64,000 nt of DNA from Siphonodentalium dalli (taxonomy: Eukaryota; Mollusca; Scaphopoda; Gadilida; Siphonodentaliidae): assembly GCA_032622095.1 (NCBI GenBank), contig CP136067.1, positions 198,986,052 to 199,050,051 of the forward strand, read 5' to 3'. Of this stretch, positions 33,065 through 45,600 are shown one piece after another. Positions within the stretch are counted from its first letter, which is position 1, and each line of letters begins with the position of its first letter. Below the pieces are notes generated by a model. That model was not told the DNA's origin and did not search any database. It saw only the letters and a program-made list of their open reading frames with translations. The translations under genes and the position numbers were made by a program.

Positions 33065-33531
33065 ATATGTGACCCGCCATATCACATCCAGTCGGAAGTC
33101 GGGATTTTTTTTACCCTGTGCCAATGCATTCTCTTATATATGCGAGTCGACCATAGGTCGCCTCGCATATATAAGAGAATGCATTGGCCTAACAATTTTT
33201 TACAATTTTAATAATTTGTTCTTGTATTCTTTAACAATTTTATAATTTCTCCCATACAGAGCCCCAGTCAAACATGAGCTGACGACACTCTTCTATATGC
33301 TTATATATATGTGTGGGGCTCCCTGCAGGGTAATGGATGTTTTTTATTTTATGTCCTAAAAATTGTCAGAAACATTTATTTAAAAACAAATGATAAATAA
33401 TTGTTAGGTCAATGCATTCTCTTATATATGCGAGGCGACCTATGGTCGACTCGCATATATAAGAGAATGCATTGGCACAGGGTAAAAAAAATCCCGACTT
33501 CCGACTGGATTTGATATGGCGGGTCACATAT
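33065..33531. mobile_element. MITE with 135-base inverted repeats and TA target, holding two palindromic modules
   Basis: Ends are ATATGTGACCCGCC / GGCGGGTCACATAT, consistent with TA target sites around TGTGACCCGCC. The arms are about 98% complementary and continue through 'gtcggaagtcgggatttttt' into 'taccctgtgccaatgcattc'. Each arm itself contains a 69-base palindrome (33120-33188 and 33408-33476) shared with the piggyBac-type MITEs. The loop carries 'acagagccccagtcaaacat'. A mariner-like origin is possible from the TA target; no transposase. Confidence 0.8.
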
Positions 33532-34163
33532 GTTTACTGCATTAGAAATTATTGTTGATTGTAATTATGTTCATTGGATTATCATATATTGATGTGTTTA
33601 TTATAACAAATATTAATTTCAAGTTATATTGTTGAAATACAGCTGTTTAACATATAAGTCAGCACCTTTGAGCGTGCACCATATTGATTACCATGCTTCG
33701 AGAACACTACATTGAAGATATGGAGTATTTCGAATCACACTACCTTGAGTCGTTATTTCGTGGGAGAATCCAGATTTAGAATCCGAAGCAGATTACGGGG
33801 CGGGGCTATACCGAGATTACGCGGATTCTCGGTCAGATTTTAAAATCCCCTGGTCGCTGGTGACAGGTTTAATGTTCTCCTAGCGCCAAACATCGCTCAT
33901 GTATACGTATTTGACACAAGTATTTGACACAAGTATTCATTTGTATCTTATATTTATAATGTTCGTTTGTTGTAGAAGTCGTGCATTTATTCTATTTATA
34001 TATACATGGCACGGTTGACACCTAATTAGCTGCCACATCCGTACTCAATCGCGTCTTTTTTCAAGTCAAAGTGAGTTTATTGATGAGGGTCATAATTTCT
34101 AACAGCCCTCCTGAATCAATTTCCGAAGACGTTTTTGAGAACATACGAACGTTGGCATATGTA
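33532..34163. other. No gene recognised
   Basis: Includes a GC-box-like GGGGCGGGGC near 33797 with nearby 'gattac/gattct' repeats, but no coding frame follows. Confidence 0.3.
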
Positions 34164-34518
34164 CAGGGACGTGACGACAGGGGTTAGCTGTGGTGTCTAC
34201 CCCCCCCCCCCCCCCAACTTCGATAAATATCCGACAATTGGAAATTTCATGCCTGACGCAAAATTAGTTGGATATTTGACACCAGATATAGGATGGAATT
34301 GTTCTCATTGTTTGATTTTCCAACCAGTAATAAGTGTATGAAATGGTCATCAGTTGGTAATTTTCCAATCTTACGGTGCGTCAGGTTGGATATTTCCAAG
34401 TGGATGCATATGGAATTCTGCTAACCTGGTAGTTTGATGTTTGGTTCAAGGCAGGGCGTGCAATTGGAAATTTGAGGGTGTAATCTCCACATGGGGAACC
34501 CTCTAGGCACGTCCCTAG
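34164..34518. mobile_element. hAT-type MITE
   Basis: Ends are CAGGGACGTG / CACGTCCCTAG, the hAT-style CAGGG terminus. Flanks catatgta and aatgtgta match at 6 of 8 bases, suggesting a decayed 8-bp target duplication. A poly-C tract lies at about 34201-34215; the interior holds the 'ttggaaattt' dispersed repeat. Confidence 0.55.
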
Positions 34519-35315
34519 AATGTGTACGTGTGGGTATTTAATCAAATAAATTAACATTCATTGTCGATATATTCCACTATAGTCCTGCGATCCTAGAATA
34601 AGCTTTACATAATATGTTTGTGCGTGTGGGAGATGCAGCTCACATGCAATCACAAGACCACAATATTAACTACATGTACTGGTACATCAAAGTTTTATGT
34701 GAGAACTAATTCACAACATGTTGGGCAAAAAGTGCCTGTGTTTCGACACTACAGAGACTACTGTGAGAAACGACTGCATTTAACGAAACAAAACATTTTA
34801 AATATGGAATTGTTATAAGACTGGATAGTACATACGTGTACGAATCTGACAATCCATAGATGTCATATAATCCTACTATTTATTGAATAAGAAGGAACAT
34901 AATTATACTAGTAATTGCGAACAAAGCAGAAGTCATTATCTAGGTTCACGTGAATTCGGTCAATGATGACTTTATCCGCCGAATTTGAAAATCGACATGC
35001 GTTGGGTGGTATTTTATGGATGGAATTGTGAAATGAACCTGATGAAATTGACAATGAAACTGACAAGCTTCATCAAGTTCGCCATCATCCGAAGTGCTCC
35101 CCAGTGTTACTACAAATAAAATTATTATTTGGCTAATTTCATTAAAATTCTCCCCGTTTACACTCGATAGCACAAATTTGTTTCCGTCTTTAAAATTCTA
35201 TGGTATGGATAGTTTACATTCTGGAATAATTTGTTTCTTATGTTTTATTGCGTGTGTTAAGCTCCGAGGTGGGAAATCTCTGTTTATTTGAATTGTTGTG
35301 ATATCGATTACATGT
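34519..35315. other. No gene recognised
   Basis: AT-rich flank of the tandem array. The minus-strand frame 34946-35173 is unrecognised and not called. Confidence 0.3.
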
Positions 35316-36653
35316 ATCATAGTGGAATAGCGGGGTTAATATTTCGCCTGAAAGTCTTAGAAGAGTAATGAATTGGGAGCAGTTACAACCAAATCAATAT
35401 TTGCGTTGGGCGTATCAATGCAGACCACGACAATACACCATGCTGCATTACTGGTCTAAGAAGTATAGCGTGTGACATGGAAGCAAAAAGTGGAATAAAA
35501 ACATTACGTCCGCTGAGACCGGCGCTTTTTGGTCGTACGTTCTTGAAGGGACCGAATAGCCCCACAACTGACTTTCAGACGAAATATCTAACTGCCTTGA
35601 TCTTAGGAATTGTTGTGGTATACCTATATTCATGCACCATATTCTGGATTCAAAAAAAGATTGAGAAACCTCAAAACTGTGTCCGAACCAGCATTACACA
35701 ACGTGGAGTCAACGATTTGTGGCCTACTATAGGACACATGTTTAATGGTTGCCGTGTATGGAAAAGTAATTGGAAATGTGATTGAAAAGTCTAAATAAAT
35801 TGGCGGTGTGTGGAAGTAATTGGATATCATATTGAAATTGAACCGATATCATAACCAGATGGAAGACGAAAATAAGTTGATTGTCCTATACGAGATGATA
35901 TGTCGAACACAGCACAGATATTGAAGTAATTGAACTGTCCAAAATAAAAATTGTTTCGCGATTCAAGTGATATGGATCGAGTGTGCGAGTGCCAAATTAG
36001 AAAATATATTGACATATAGCACAAGCCTGTGGTATCTCAAGCCCCGTTTTAGTTTCAAAATAAGATGTTCACTTGTCAGTGTATACTAATTAGCTTATCA
36101 TGATGTTATTGGTATGTTGTTTTTGAGGGCATTGTTCCTTCTCTGAAAAAGAGTACAACACATTGAATCATGAAGTCACGAATTAAGGTGACTCCAGAAA
36201 ACAACAAGGGAAGATGAAGAATTCATTAACACTGATTTGAAATTTATTTAATGTTTGTGTATAAGATGTATTGATGATTATTGATCTTGAAGTGAATGTA
36301 TAACAATGTATGGCCTATTGTAGTCAATTGTGTAAATACTGATGTTTTTCAGTATTGTACGTGTTGAAATTTTTAGAACTTAATTGATTTATGATGATGG
36401 GTTAAATAGAACACATTAACTGTAATAGTCAACCTAATGGAAAATTTATGTTATGCAAAGAACTTTGCTTAGGAGTTGGAGTTGAATGAGTAGTTCACTA
36501 TGGTAGTTGAGTACTGAAGGGGATTCTAGAGAACTAACAGTTGGATACGGGCATTTTTATATTTCCGTGTAACTATATCAACGAAACCGAATGATCACCG
36601 GTGGAGTTGTCAGTTTACTTAAGTAATTAAACTCGAAAAAATGGCAGGTGTGT
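35316..36653. repeat. 1.34-1.40-kb tandem repeat, first copy (R1)
   Basis: Begins 'atcatagtggaatagcgggg'. The same repeat recurs at 36654-38020, 44090-45485 and 51555-52949 (full length), and as partial copies (first 350 bp) at 38021-38373, 45486-45838 and 52950-53302. Similarity between R1 and the next copy is perhaps 85-90% by eye. Short conserved frames (60-75 codons) are carried along but have no recognisable domain. Confidence 0.85.
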
Positions 36654-39600
36654 ACCATAGTGGAATAACGGGGTTAATATTTCGCCAGAAAGTCTTAGAT
36701 GAGTAATGAATTGGTACCAGTTACAACCAAATCAATATGTGCGTGGAGCGGATCAGTGCAGACCACGTGAATACACCGTGCTGCAATACTGGTCTGAGAA
36801 GCATATAGCGTAGGTTTACGTCACGTTATGTGACATGGAATCAAAAGGTGGAATAAAAACCTTACATCGGCTGAGACCGAATAGCCCCACAACTGACTTT
36901 CAGGCGAAATCTCTAGCTGCCTTGATATTAGGTATTGTTGTTGTCTACCTATATTCATGCACCATAATCTGGATTAAATAAAATATTGTGAAACCTCTAA
37001 ACTGTGTTCGAACCAGCGTTACACAACGTGGAGTCAACGATTTGTGGCCTACTATATGACACATGTTTAATGGTTGTCGTGTACGGAAAGTAATTGGAAA
37101 TGTAATTGAAAAGTCAAATCCATATTGGCCTTATACGGAAAAGTAATTGCCGGTGTGATTGAAAAGTCTAAATACATTAGCCGTGTATGGAAGTAATTGG
37201 ATATCATATTGAAATTGAACCGATATTATAACCAAATTGAAAACGAAAATAAGTTAATTGTCCTGTACGAGATGATAAGTCGAACACAGCACAGATATTG
37301 AACTGTCCGAAATAAAAATTGTTCCGCGATGCGCGTGATATGGATCGAATGTGCGAGTGCCAAATTATAAAATATATTGACATATATAGCATAAGTTTGT
37401 GGTATTCAAGCCTCGTGGTAGTTTCAAAATAAGATGTTCACTTGTCAGTGTATACGAATTAGCTTATCATGTTATTAGTATGTTGTTTTTGAGGGCATTG
37501 TCTCTGAAAAAGAGTACAACATATTGAATCATGAAATCCACGAATTAATGTGACTACAGCAAACAACAAGGGAAGTTGATGACGAATTCATGAACACTGA
37601 TTTGAAATTTATTAATGTTTGTATATAATATTTATTGATGACTATGACATTGAATTGAATGTATAACAATATATGACATATTGTAGTCAATTGTGTAAAT
37701 CCTGATGTTTTTTTCAGTATTGTACATGTTGAACTTTTTAGAACTTAATTGATTTATGATGATGAGTGAATAAGAACAAATTAACTGTAATTTTGAACCT
37801 AATTGAAAATTTATGTTATGCAAAGCATTTTGCTAAGGAGTTGGAGTTGATTGAGTAGTAGTTCACTATGGTAGCTGAGTACTGAAGGGGATTCTAGATA
37901 ACTAACAGTTGGATACGGGCATTTTTATATTTCCGTGTAACTATATCAACGAAACCGAATGATCACCGGTGGAGTTGTCAGTTTAATTAAGAAATTAAAT
38001 TAAAAACATGGGAGGTTTGTACCATAGTGGAATAACGGGGTAAATAATTCACCTGAAAGTCGTAGACGAGTAATGAATTGGGACCAGTTACAACCAAATC
38101 AATATGTGCGTTAGGCGGTATATATGCATTACTGGTATAAGAAGTATAGCGTAGCTTTACGTCATGTCAAAAGGTTAACTAAAAACCTTACGTCGGCTAA
38201 GACCGGCGCTTTTTTGTCGTACGTTCTTGAAGGGACCGAACAGCCACATAACTGACTTTCATGTGAAATCTCTAACTGCTTTGATCTTAGGAATTGTTGT
38301 GGTATATATATATTCATGCACCATATTCTGGATTCAATAACAGATTGTGAAACCTCTAAACTGTGTCCGAACCATATATAGGACATTACGGAATCAGAAT
38401 CAAAATCTGTATTACGACCAAATAAGTATTACGGTCTGTTCGTTTATCGATGCAGGTATGTTCGCTTACCGAACCACATTGCATGGAGTGTAATCCCTAA
38501 TCTGAATCTGGATTCGGAAACGCTGTCGACGTCGAATGCAACACATTGGACGATGTACCTTTATGTTACATGTACTGGTTCACGAACGCTTCGAACTTCT
38601 CTGATTTCCGGTCTATCTGGGGACATAATTTGCCTACCACACTGTCCTTAGCAACCGAATTAATTCAATTCAAATTAATTCCCAAAAATATCACTCATGT
38701 ATTCCTCCTGTGAAATTTATTGTTATTATATGTCATAATTGAATATTTTGATGTCATAAATATCTTGTCTTATCTACATATTGATTAGCAGAAATAAATT
38801 GAATAGAATACAATTGACTTTTCAGTAACACTAGTTTTGACTGCGTTGGTCATTTCTGGGTCACCCAAAAAGACTTTTTCTAAAATTATAAGGTGAAATT
38901 ATTAATTAATTGTAACTCTTATTTTTTTCTTTCAAAACATTTATAATACATTTGTGTTTTCAAAGTGGCCTCATCCTATTTCACACCATACAACTACCAG
39001 GGTACGCTATATATACACACAACAAAATAATGATATCCCACCTATGAGCTAATTATAAAAACACTGGGTGCAAACTGGGACGTGAGAAATTGTTCGCGAC
39101 CTCAAACCTTGGTAGGTAATATTTCCATTATAGATAGAGTAACTGCGTACTCGGAGAGTGCACTGAGGCTGGAGTATAAAGTTGTGTCTGTTTCCCCATT
39201 GGTTTATTATGTAAAAAATGGCATGCAATTAAATGTTCATACTCGCATCGAATTAAACATTTTATGAAATATGCAATATTGAAAGCTCATTATTTATACT
39301 GAAAGAAAGTTCATATTCTAATATAAGCTGTGTCTAGCTTCCGAAATGTCCACATGGAATTCGCTGCGCTTCAGGTCCGAAAACACGCTACTCTCTCTCT
39401 CTCTCTCTCACTGTCTCTCTCAATTTCTCCCCCTCTCTCTCTCTGGGCATGTCTTTTCAATGACGAATACCTATTCTTCTAATCTTAAGCATATCGATAA
39501 TATAAATTAAAATAATACCTTCTGCTGATTTAGGGGACATAGCAATGGAAATTTCTATCCTATTACAAAGAGGACCATCCAATATATCATCGCTTATCAG

Positions 39601-39797
39601 ACAACTTTAAATTAGTCTTGCTGACTTACTCCGTGTGATTTCTATGTATATATTAAAATTATTTTTGTACCTAAGTTCATCCATTGGGAAATATGATGAC
39701 AACTCAGAATGAAATTATCCCCGCAGCATATGCCAGTAAGATGGCCCCGTGTAATATCGTCGGGATCAAAACTATCTAAAACTATCATAATTATAAC

Positions 39798-40344
39798 TTG
39801 ACTACCTTTTGTATTACATACCTAACTTTACAACATGTTGCTAATATACAATATAGAACATGTGTGACAAACCAATCAGCGCTGAGCAAAGCAGAGTTGA
39901 CAAACATAAAATCTCTACTGATTAAACAGTATGAGCACAACCTCTTTGACAGCCTGAATGCTTCTACTTCATCGCGTGCCATATTTTACAGAGACATAAA
40001 GCAGTCCATTAAAATGAGTCGCTATTTAGTTTATTTGCCATCTTATTTGTCTAACTACCTATTGAAAATCAGAATATCTAATCATGAATTACCAGTAGAA
40101 AAAAATAGATGGACAAAAGAAACCACAAATTCCGCAGACAACTTAATGTGTGTTTTATGTGAAAACAGTCCTTGCGACGAATACCACTTTATAAAATTGG
40201 TACCTCAGTGATCTTCAGAGTAAGATACAAAGACACATCAGCGTCATTATCGAGCCTTCTTTTAAGGCACGTCGACACGAATGTTTCAAAACATTCAACC
40301 GCTTTATAACACACAAAGAAAATCGAATATACATTGTAGTTTGA
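39798..40344 (+). pseudogene. LINE C-terminal remnant, unit copy 1
   Basis: 137 codons without stop (39798-40211) read as the tail of a non-LTR retrotransposon: NRWTKETTNSADNLMCVLCE ... CDEYHFIKL, a degraded C-x2-C-x8-H-x4-[C to V] knuckle. After the TGA at 40209 the sequence continues one base over (from 40210: DLQSKIQRHISVIIEPSFKA...) to a stop at 40342-40344, so one frameshift separates the two parts. It differs from the LINE at 22099. It is a fossil amplified with the unit. Confidence 0.6.
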
Positions 40345-41408
40345 GATCAAGAAGTTTAATTTGGACATTTATGAAATGCTTATTTCTACATTGTTTCCAC
40401 GTCTCATTGTTTGTGGATATATTATAAGGCGGTCGAACGATTAAAGTTATCGCCAAAGATCGTCAGCGGAGGCTTTCAACGCTCTAGCAACTACTTGCAT
40501 TTAAAACGTTTTAACCACAGGGATGAAGTATAGTTATTCTTTGAAATCAGGGGATTGCATTTTTACAATGATTATATCGTTATTATTTGAACATTCTACC
40601 CACGTTTAATTGCACTATCTACTGCACAGAACTATTGTTCCCTCAATTCCGATGACGTTAGTCTGTGAATGGTCGAATACATTAACAAACAGTTTTAGTG
40701 ATCCTAGACTCATTTCTAAAACGGTTGTTTTACAATTGAGTATGGGTTTTAAATAGACGTTGTCTCAGCACGCGATACAACCGAATATTACACTACAAAG
40801 ATACAAATACTTTAGACAAATAGGAGCTGCAATATATGTTAACAAGATGTACCGTGTCATACCCACAGTATCCAACTATGCTCGTTATTGCGTTGAAAGT
40901 AACGCTTACGACATAATTTAAAATTAATCATCCTGGTGGGTTGGTGATACGTGTAATATCAGAGTTACTTATTTCGATTTTCAAAGGTACTTCAATTTAT
41001 TTTATGCTAAAATATGCTACCTATATATGCTATTAAATGTATTAACCGTATTCCAGTTTAACATGATACAGTGCCTGGGTATTACAGCCCATATGTGCCC
41101 AAAGGATGTGATTCTATAGTTTGTCTTTACTCTTTTCGGTTATAACTTACAACCTTAATCGAAACAAGAGTTATTTCTTATAGTTTAATCCATTCCCAAG
41201 AAAACCACAAAAACGAGATGTGGAAACAATATAGAAAGATGTGATTAAATAGTGTATTATCCGGCCGTATGGGGTGCAGAGATAACGATTTTCAACGCCT
41301 CTATCATAACAGGGTTGTAATCGAAAAAACAGTAAAATCAAATACATTGTTTACACGGTCGTTTAAACCTTTCATAACGGGATCTGCGCTGGCGCAACAT
41401 TAAAGACC

Positions 41409-41670
41409 CTGTGCCAATGCATTCTTTTTATAATTTTTTCTTACATTCTATAAGAAATTTTATTATTATTTTCTTATATTCTTTAACATTTTTATAATTT
41501 TAATAATTTGATTTCCTACATTCATTTATAATTTTATCATTATTTATCATTTTTTCTTACATTCTTTATAAAATTTTTATAATTTTGTCTTACATTCTTT
41601 AACGATGTTTATCTTTTTTATAATTATTTCTTACATTCTTTAACAATGTTTTATCATTTTATTCATTTAT
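41409..41670. repeat. T-rich minisatellite derived from MITE interior, unit copy 1
   Basis: Begins 'gtgccaatgcattcttttta', the start of the MITE module. It then repeats variants of 'ttcttacattctttaacaat' plus 'tttataatttt' about seven times. A single copy of that phrase occurs in the MITE spacers at 14918-14955 and (complement) 17650-17700. Confidence 0.65.
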
Positions 41671-41795
41671 GGTACATTTGTTAACAATTATAACGCTTGC
41701 ATACATGTATATATTTCACATCACGTCGATCAGGGCGATCTCTGGTGCGCGGGAGTTCCAGATATCCAATAATGCCATATTTGCGTGGCCTATAG

Positions 41796-42565
41796 TCTCA
41801 TATATATTTTGAAGACCTCTGTTTGTCTGTATATGTGTCTGTATGTCTGTATGTCATTTATACAAATCTACGATTCTCGACCGATCGGGACGAAACTTGG
41901 TACGTGTGTGTAGTTTGACCAGGCGGTCGTCGTCGTATTAGCGAGCCCGTGCGACGCCCGCTTCGCGCATGCGCAGACGAGATCTCGGAAATGGGTGGAG
42001 CTATCGACTTGAAATTTGGTATGTGAATGTATCTTGCCCGGATACGAATTTTATCCGGTCGTCGAGCCCATGCGACGCCAGCTTCGCGCATGCGCAGACG
42101 AGATCTCGGAAACGGGTGGAGCTATCGACTTGAAATTTGGTATGTGAATGTATCTTGCCCCGGATACGAATTTTATCAGGTCGCCGAGCCCGTGCGACGA
42201 CAGCTTCGCGCATGCGCAGACCAGATCTCGGAAACGGGTTGAGCTATCGACTTGAAATTTGGATTTTGAACCGAGCCTGTGCGACGCCAGCTTCGCGCAT
42301 GCGCAGACGAGATCTCGGAAACGGGTGGAGCTATCGACTTGAAATTTGGAATGTAAATGTATCTTGCCCCGGATACGAATTATATCGGGTCGCCGAGTCC
42401 GTGCGACGCCAGCTTCGCGCATGCGCAGACCAGATCTCGAAAACGGGTAGAGCTATCGACTTGAAATTTGGTTTTTGAATAGCCCGGACAACGTCGGGCT
42501 GGGTAGAGCTATCGACTTGAAATTTGGTTTTTGAATAGCCCGGACAACGTCGGGCTCATCGGCTA

Positions 42566-42566
<1 letters not shown>
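41796..42566 (+). mobile_element. Helitron-like element with 122-bp tandem core, unit copy 1
   Basis: The 5' end is TCTCATATATATTTTGAAG. The 3' end is hairpin AGCCCG-GACAACGT-CGGGCT, six bases, CTAG, then T. The core has five repeats spaced 121, 122, 87 and 122 bp, each with the palindrome GCGCATGCGC (41965, 42086, 42208, 42295, 42417). The 3' hairpin block is duplicated (about 42480 and 42535). No ORF of its own; open frames on both strands reflect the tandem structure. (TA)n follows directly. Confidence 0.75.
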
Positions 42567-42626
<60 letters not shown>

Positions 42627-45600
42627 CCTAATGACAATACACCAACAGCAAAGATGAACACACATACCATATACACATATGAGTACAGGTGTATATTGCA
42701 CATACACTGCACATAGATATCATATACACCTATGGCCACAATGACACTTCATATATATCAACACGCTCGCCAATGACCATCCATCTATACATGTATGCAT
42801 ATACACTTCCACAATCATGACCATACAGACATTCCATGTTCACCTATAATTATTATACCCATAAGCATAAAACCAACGCATATATATACACCCATCCATG
42901 ACAATAAAGCCACCCAAAGTACACCTGTACAATCCACACATGATCATAGTACATATACATAAAAAAAACAACATATGACCATGTAGCTACTCTTTGTTAT
43001 ACCCACACAGCCACTTCACGTATACATATTCACCGCACGCATTAGAACACCACACCATGACCTTATAGACACTGTAACTAGTCACTCCATTGGTGATTAT
43101 ACTTCATATATACCTATTCACATCACCTGTGACCACAAAGTCACTCCCTGACTACCATTTTTACAAAATCATGTATTAAGTTGATCAATGTTGATCAATA
43201 TTAACGCCAATTTGTGTCCCGCTCAGCTGTTTCGAAGTTCTGCATGCCCATTTCGGTTCAGAAACATGGCCAGAATCTCAAAAGAAGTTTCTTGGCAAAT
43301 TCCATACTGCATCCATTAAAATGAATGTGTCATGCCTCATAAGGTACCGGGACAACCAGAATAGTTTTCACTTGATTGAGTAATATGTTTAATAACCAAG
43401 TAGGTCACAATTTGCTACCTTTTCGGAACAGCAGATAATAATGTTTGGTATATATGTGAACAAATCAACTTATTATGTGCATCATAAATGTTAGTATTCA
43501 ATATATCTAAGACAGAATAGTCAATTTTAGTCATCAACCACAACTTGTACGTGGTTGCATGGCATGCAGCATGGGCCAATATTTACCATTCCAAATTTTG
43601 GCCACCATTGTTTGCAGCCATTTTGAGGCAAAGTGACAATTTTGTTACTAATGAGTTGGAATATGCATAAGAAATGGAATGTTTCACAAAAAGTGCCCAG
43701 TTCTGCCCATATCTTGATGAAATATGACTAGAAATCACATTGGTGATTTTTGGTAAAATTTTATACCGCTTTCTGAACTTTTCTAACCTGACAGAGCACC
43801 AACTTTTTAGAACTTAATTGATTTATGATGATGGGTTAAATAGAACACATTAACTGTAATAGTCTACCTAATGGAAAATTTATGTTATGCAAAGCACTTA
43901 GCTTAGGAGTTGGAGTTGAATGAGTAGTTCACTATGCTAGTTGAATACTCAAGGGTATTCCAGAGAAGATAACAGTTGGATAAGGGCATTTTTATATTTC
44001 CGTGTAACTATATCAACGAAACCATATGATCACCGGTGGAGTTGTCACTTTACTTAAGTAATTAAACTCGAAAAAAATGGGAGGTGTGTACCATAGTGGA
44101 ATAGCGGGGTTAATATTTCGCCTGAAAGTCTTAGATGAGTGATGAATTGGGATCAGTTACAACCAAATCAATATGTGCGTGGATCGGATCAGTGCAGACC
44201 ACGCGAATACACCGTGCTGCATTACTGGTCTAAGAAGTATATAGCGTAGGTTTACGTCACATGACATGGAATCAAAAGGTGGAATAAAAACCTTACATCA
44301 GCTGAGACCGGCGCTTTTTTGTCGTACGTTCTTGAAGGGACCGAATAGCCCCACAACTGACTTTCAGGCGAAATCTCTAGCTGCCTTGATATTAGGAATT
44401 GTTGTTGTCTACCTATATTCATGCACCATAATCTGGATTAAATAAAATATTGTGAAACCTCTAAACTGTGTTCGAACCAGCGTTACACAACGTGGAGTCA
44501 ACGATTTGTGGCCTACTATATGACACATGTTTAATGGTTGTCGTGTACGGAAAGTAATTGGAAATGTGATTGAAAAGTCAAATCCATATTGGCCTTATAC
44601 GGAAAAGTAATTGCCGGTGTGATTGAAAAGTCTAAATACATTAGCCGTGTATGGAAGTAATTGGATATCATATTGAAATTGAACCGATATTATAACCAAA
44701 TTGAAAACGAAAATAAGTTAATTGTCCTGTACGAGATGATAAGTCGAACACAGCACAGATATTGAACTGTCCAAAATAAAAATTGTTCCGCGATGCGCGT
44801 GATATGGATCGAATGTGCGAGTGCCAAATTATAAAATATATTGACATATATAGCATAAGTTTGTGGTATTTCAAGCCTCGTGGTAGTTTCAAAATAAGAT
44901 GTTCACTTGTCAGTGTATACGAATTAGCTTATCATGTTATTGGTATGTTGTTTTTGAGGGCATTGTCTCTGAAAAAGAGTACAACATATTGAATCATGAA
45001 ATCCACGAATTAATGTGACTACAGCAAACAACAAGGGAAGTTGATGACGAATTCATGAACACTGATTTGAAATTTATTAATGTTTGTATATAATATTTAT
45101 TGATGACTATGACATTGAATTGAATGTATAACAATATATGACATATTGTAGTCAATTTTGTAAATCCTGATGTTTTTTTCAGTATTGTACATGTTGAACT
45201 TTTTAGAACTTAATTGATTTATGATGATGAGTGAATAAGAACAAATTAACTGTAATTTTGAACCTAATTGAAAATTTATGTTATGCAAAGCATTTTGCTA
45301 AGGAGTTGGAGTTGATTGAGTAGTAGTTCACTATGGTAGCTGAGTACTGAAGGGGATTCTAGATAACTAACAGTTGGATACGGGCATTTTAATATTTCCG
45401 TGTAACTATATCAACGAAACCGAATGATCACCGGTGGAGTTGTCAGTTTACTTAAGTAATTAAATTCAAAACATGGGAGGTGTGTACCATAGTGGAATAA
45501 CGGGGTAAATAATTCGCCTGAAAGTCTTAGAAGAGTAATGAATTGGGACCAGTTACAACCAAATCAATATGTGCGTTAGGCGGTATATATGCATTACTGG

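Larger units (their letters stand above)
36370..43803. repeat. 7.4-kb tandem unit, copy 1
   Basis: First of three head-to-tail copies. Order inside: tail of R1, full R2 (36654-38020), partial R3 (38021-38373), unassigned sequence with a (CT)n tract near 39392-39446, LINE remnant (39798-40344), unassigned 40345-41404, MITE-derived minisatellite, Helitron-like element, (TA)n (about 42567-42624), degenerate 40-50-bp 'catacagccacttcacgtat' type repeats (42700-43150) and part of a 350-bp repeat. Copy 1 lacks 34 bp in R2 (near 36868) that copies 2 and 3 retain. Confidence 0.95.

Noticed and set aside
37204-37392. 60-75-codon minus-strand frame conserved in every 1.4-kb repeat copy (also 44668, 52133, 35827)
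   Set aside because: Conservation is explained by recent tandem duplication; some copies carry indels and no family is recognisable.
41858-42478. Several overlapping 70-123-codon frames on both strands (Arg-rich), repeated at 49332-49952, 56743-57154, 59351-59904, 60415-60642 and 62342-62747
   Set aside because: They come from the 122-bp tandem core of the Helitron-like elements, are open on both strands and vary with repeat number; no protein signature.
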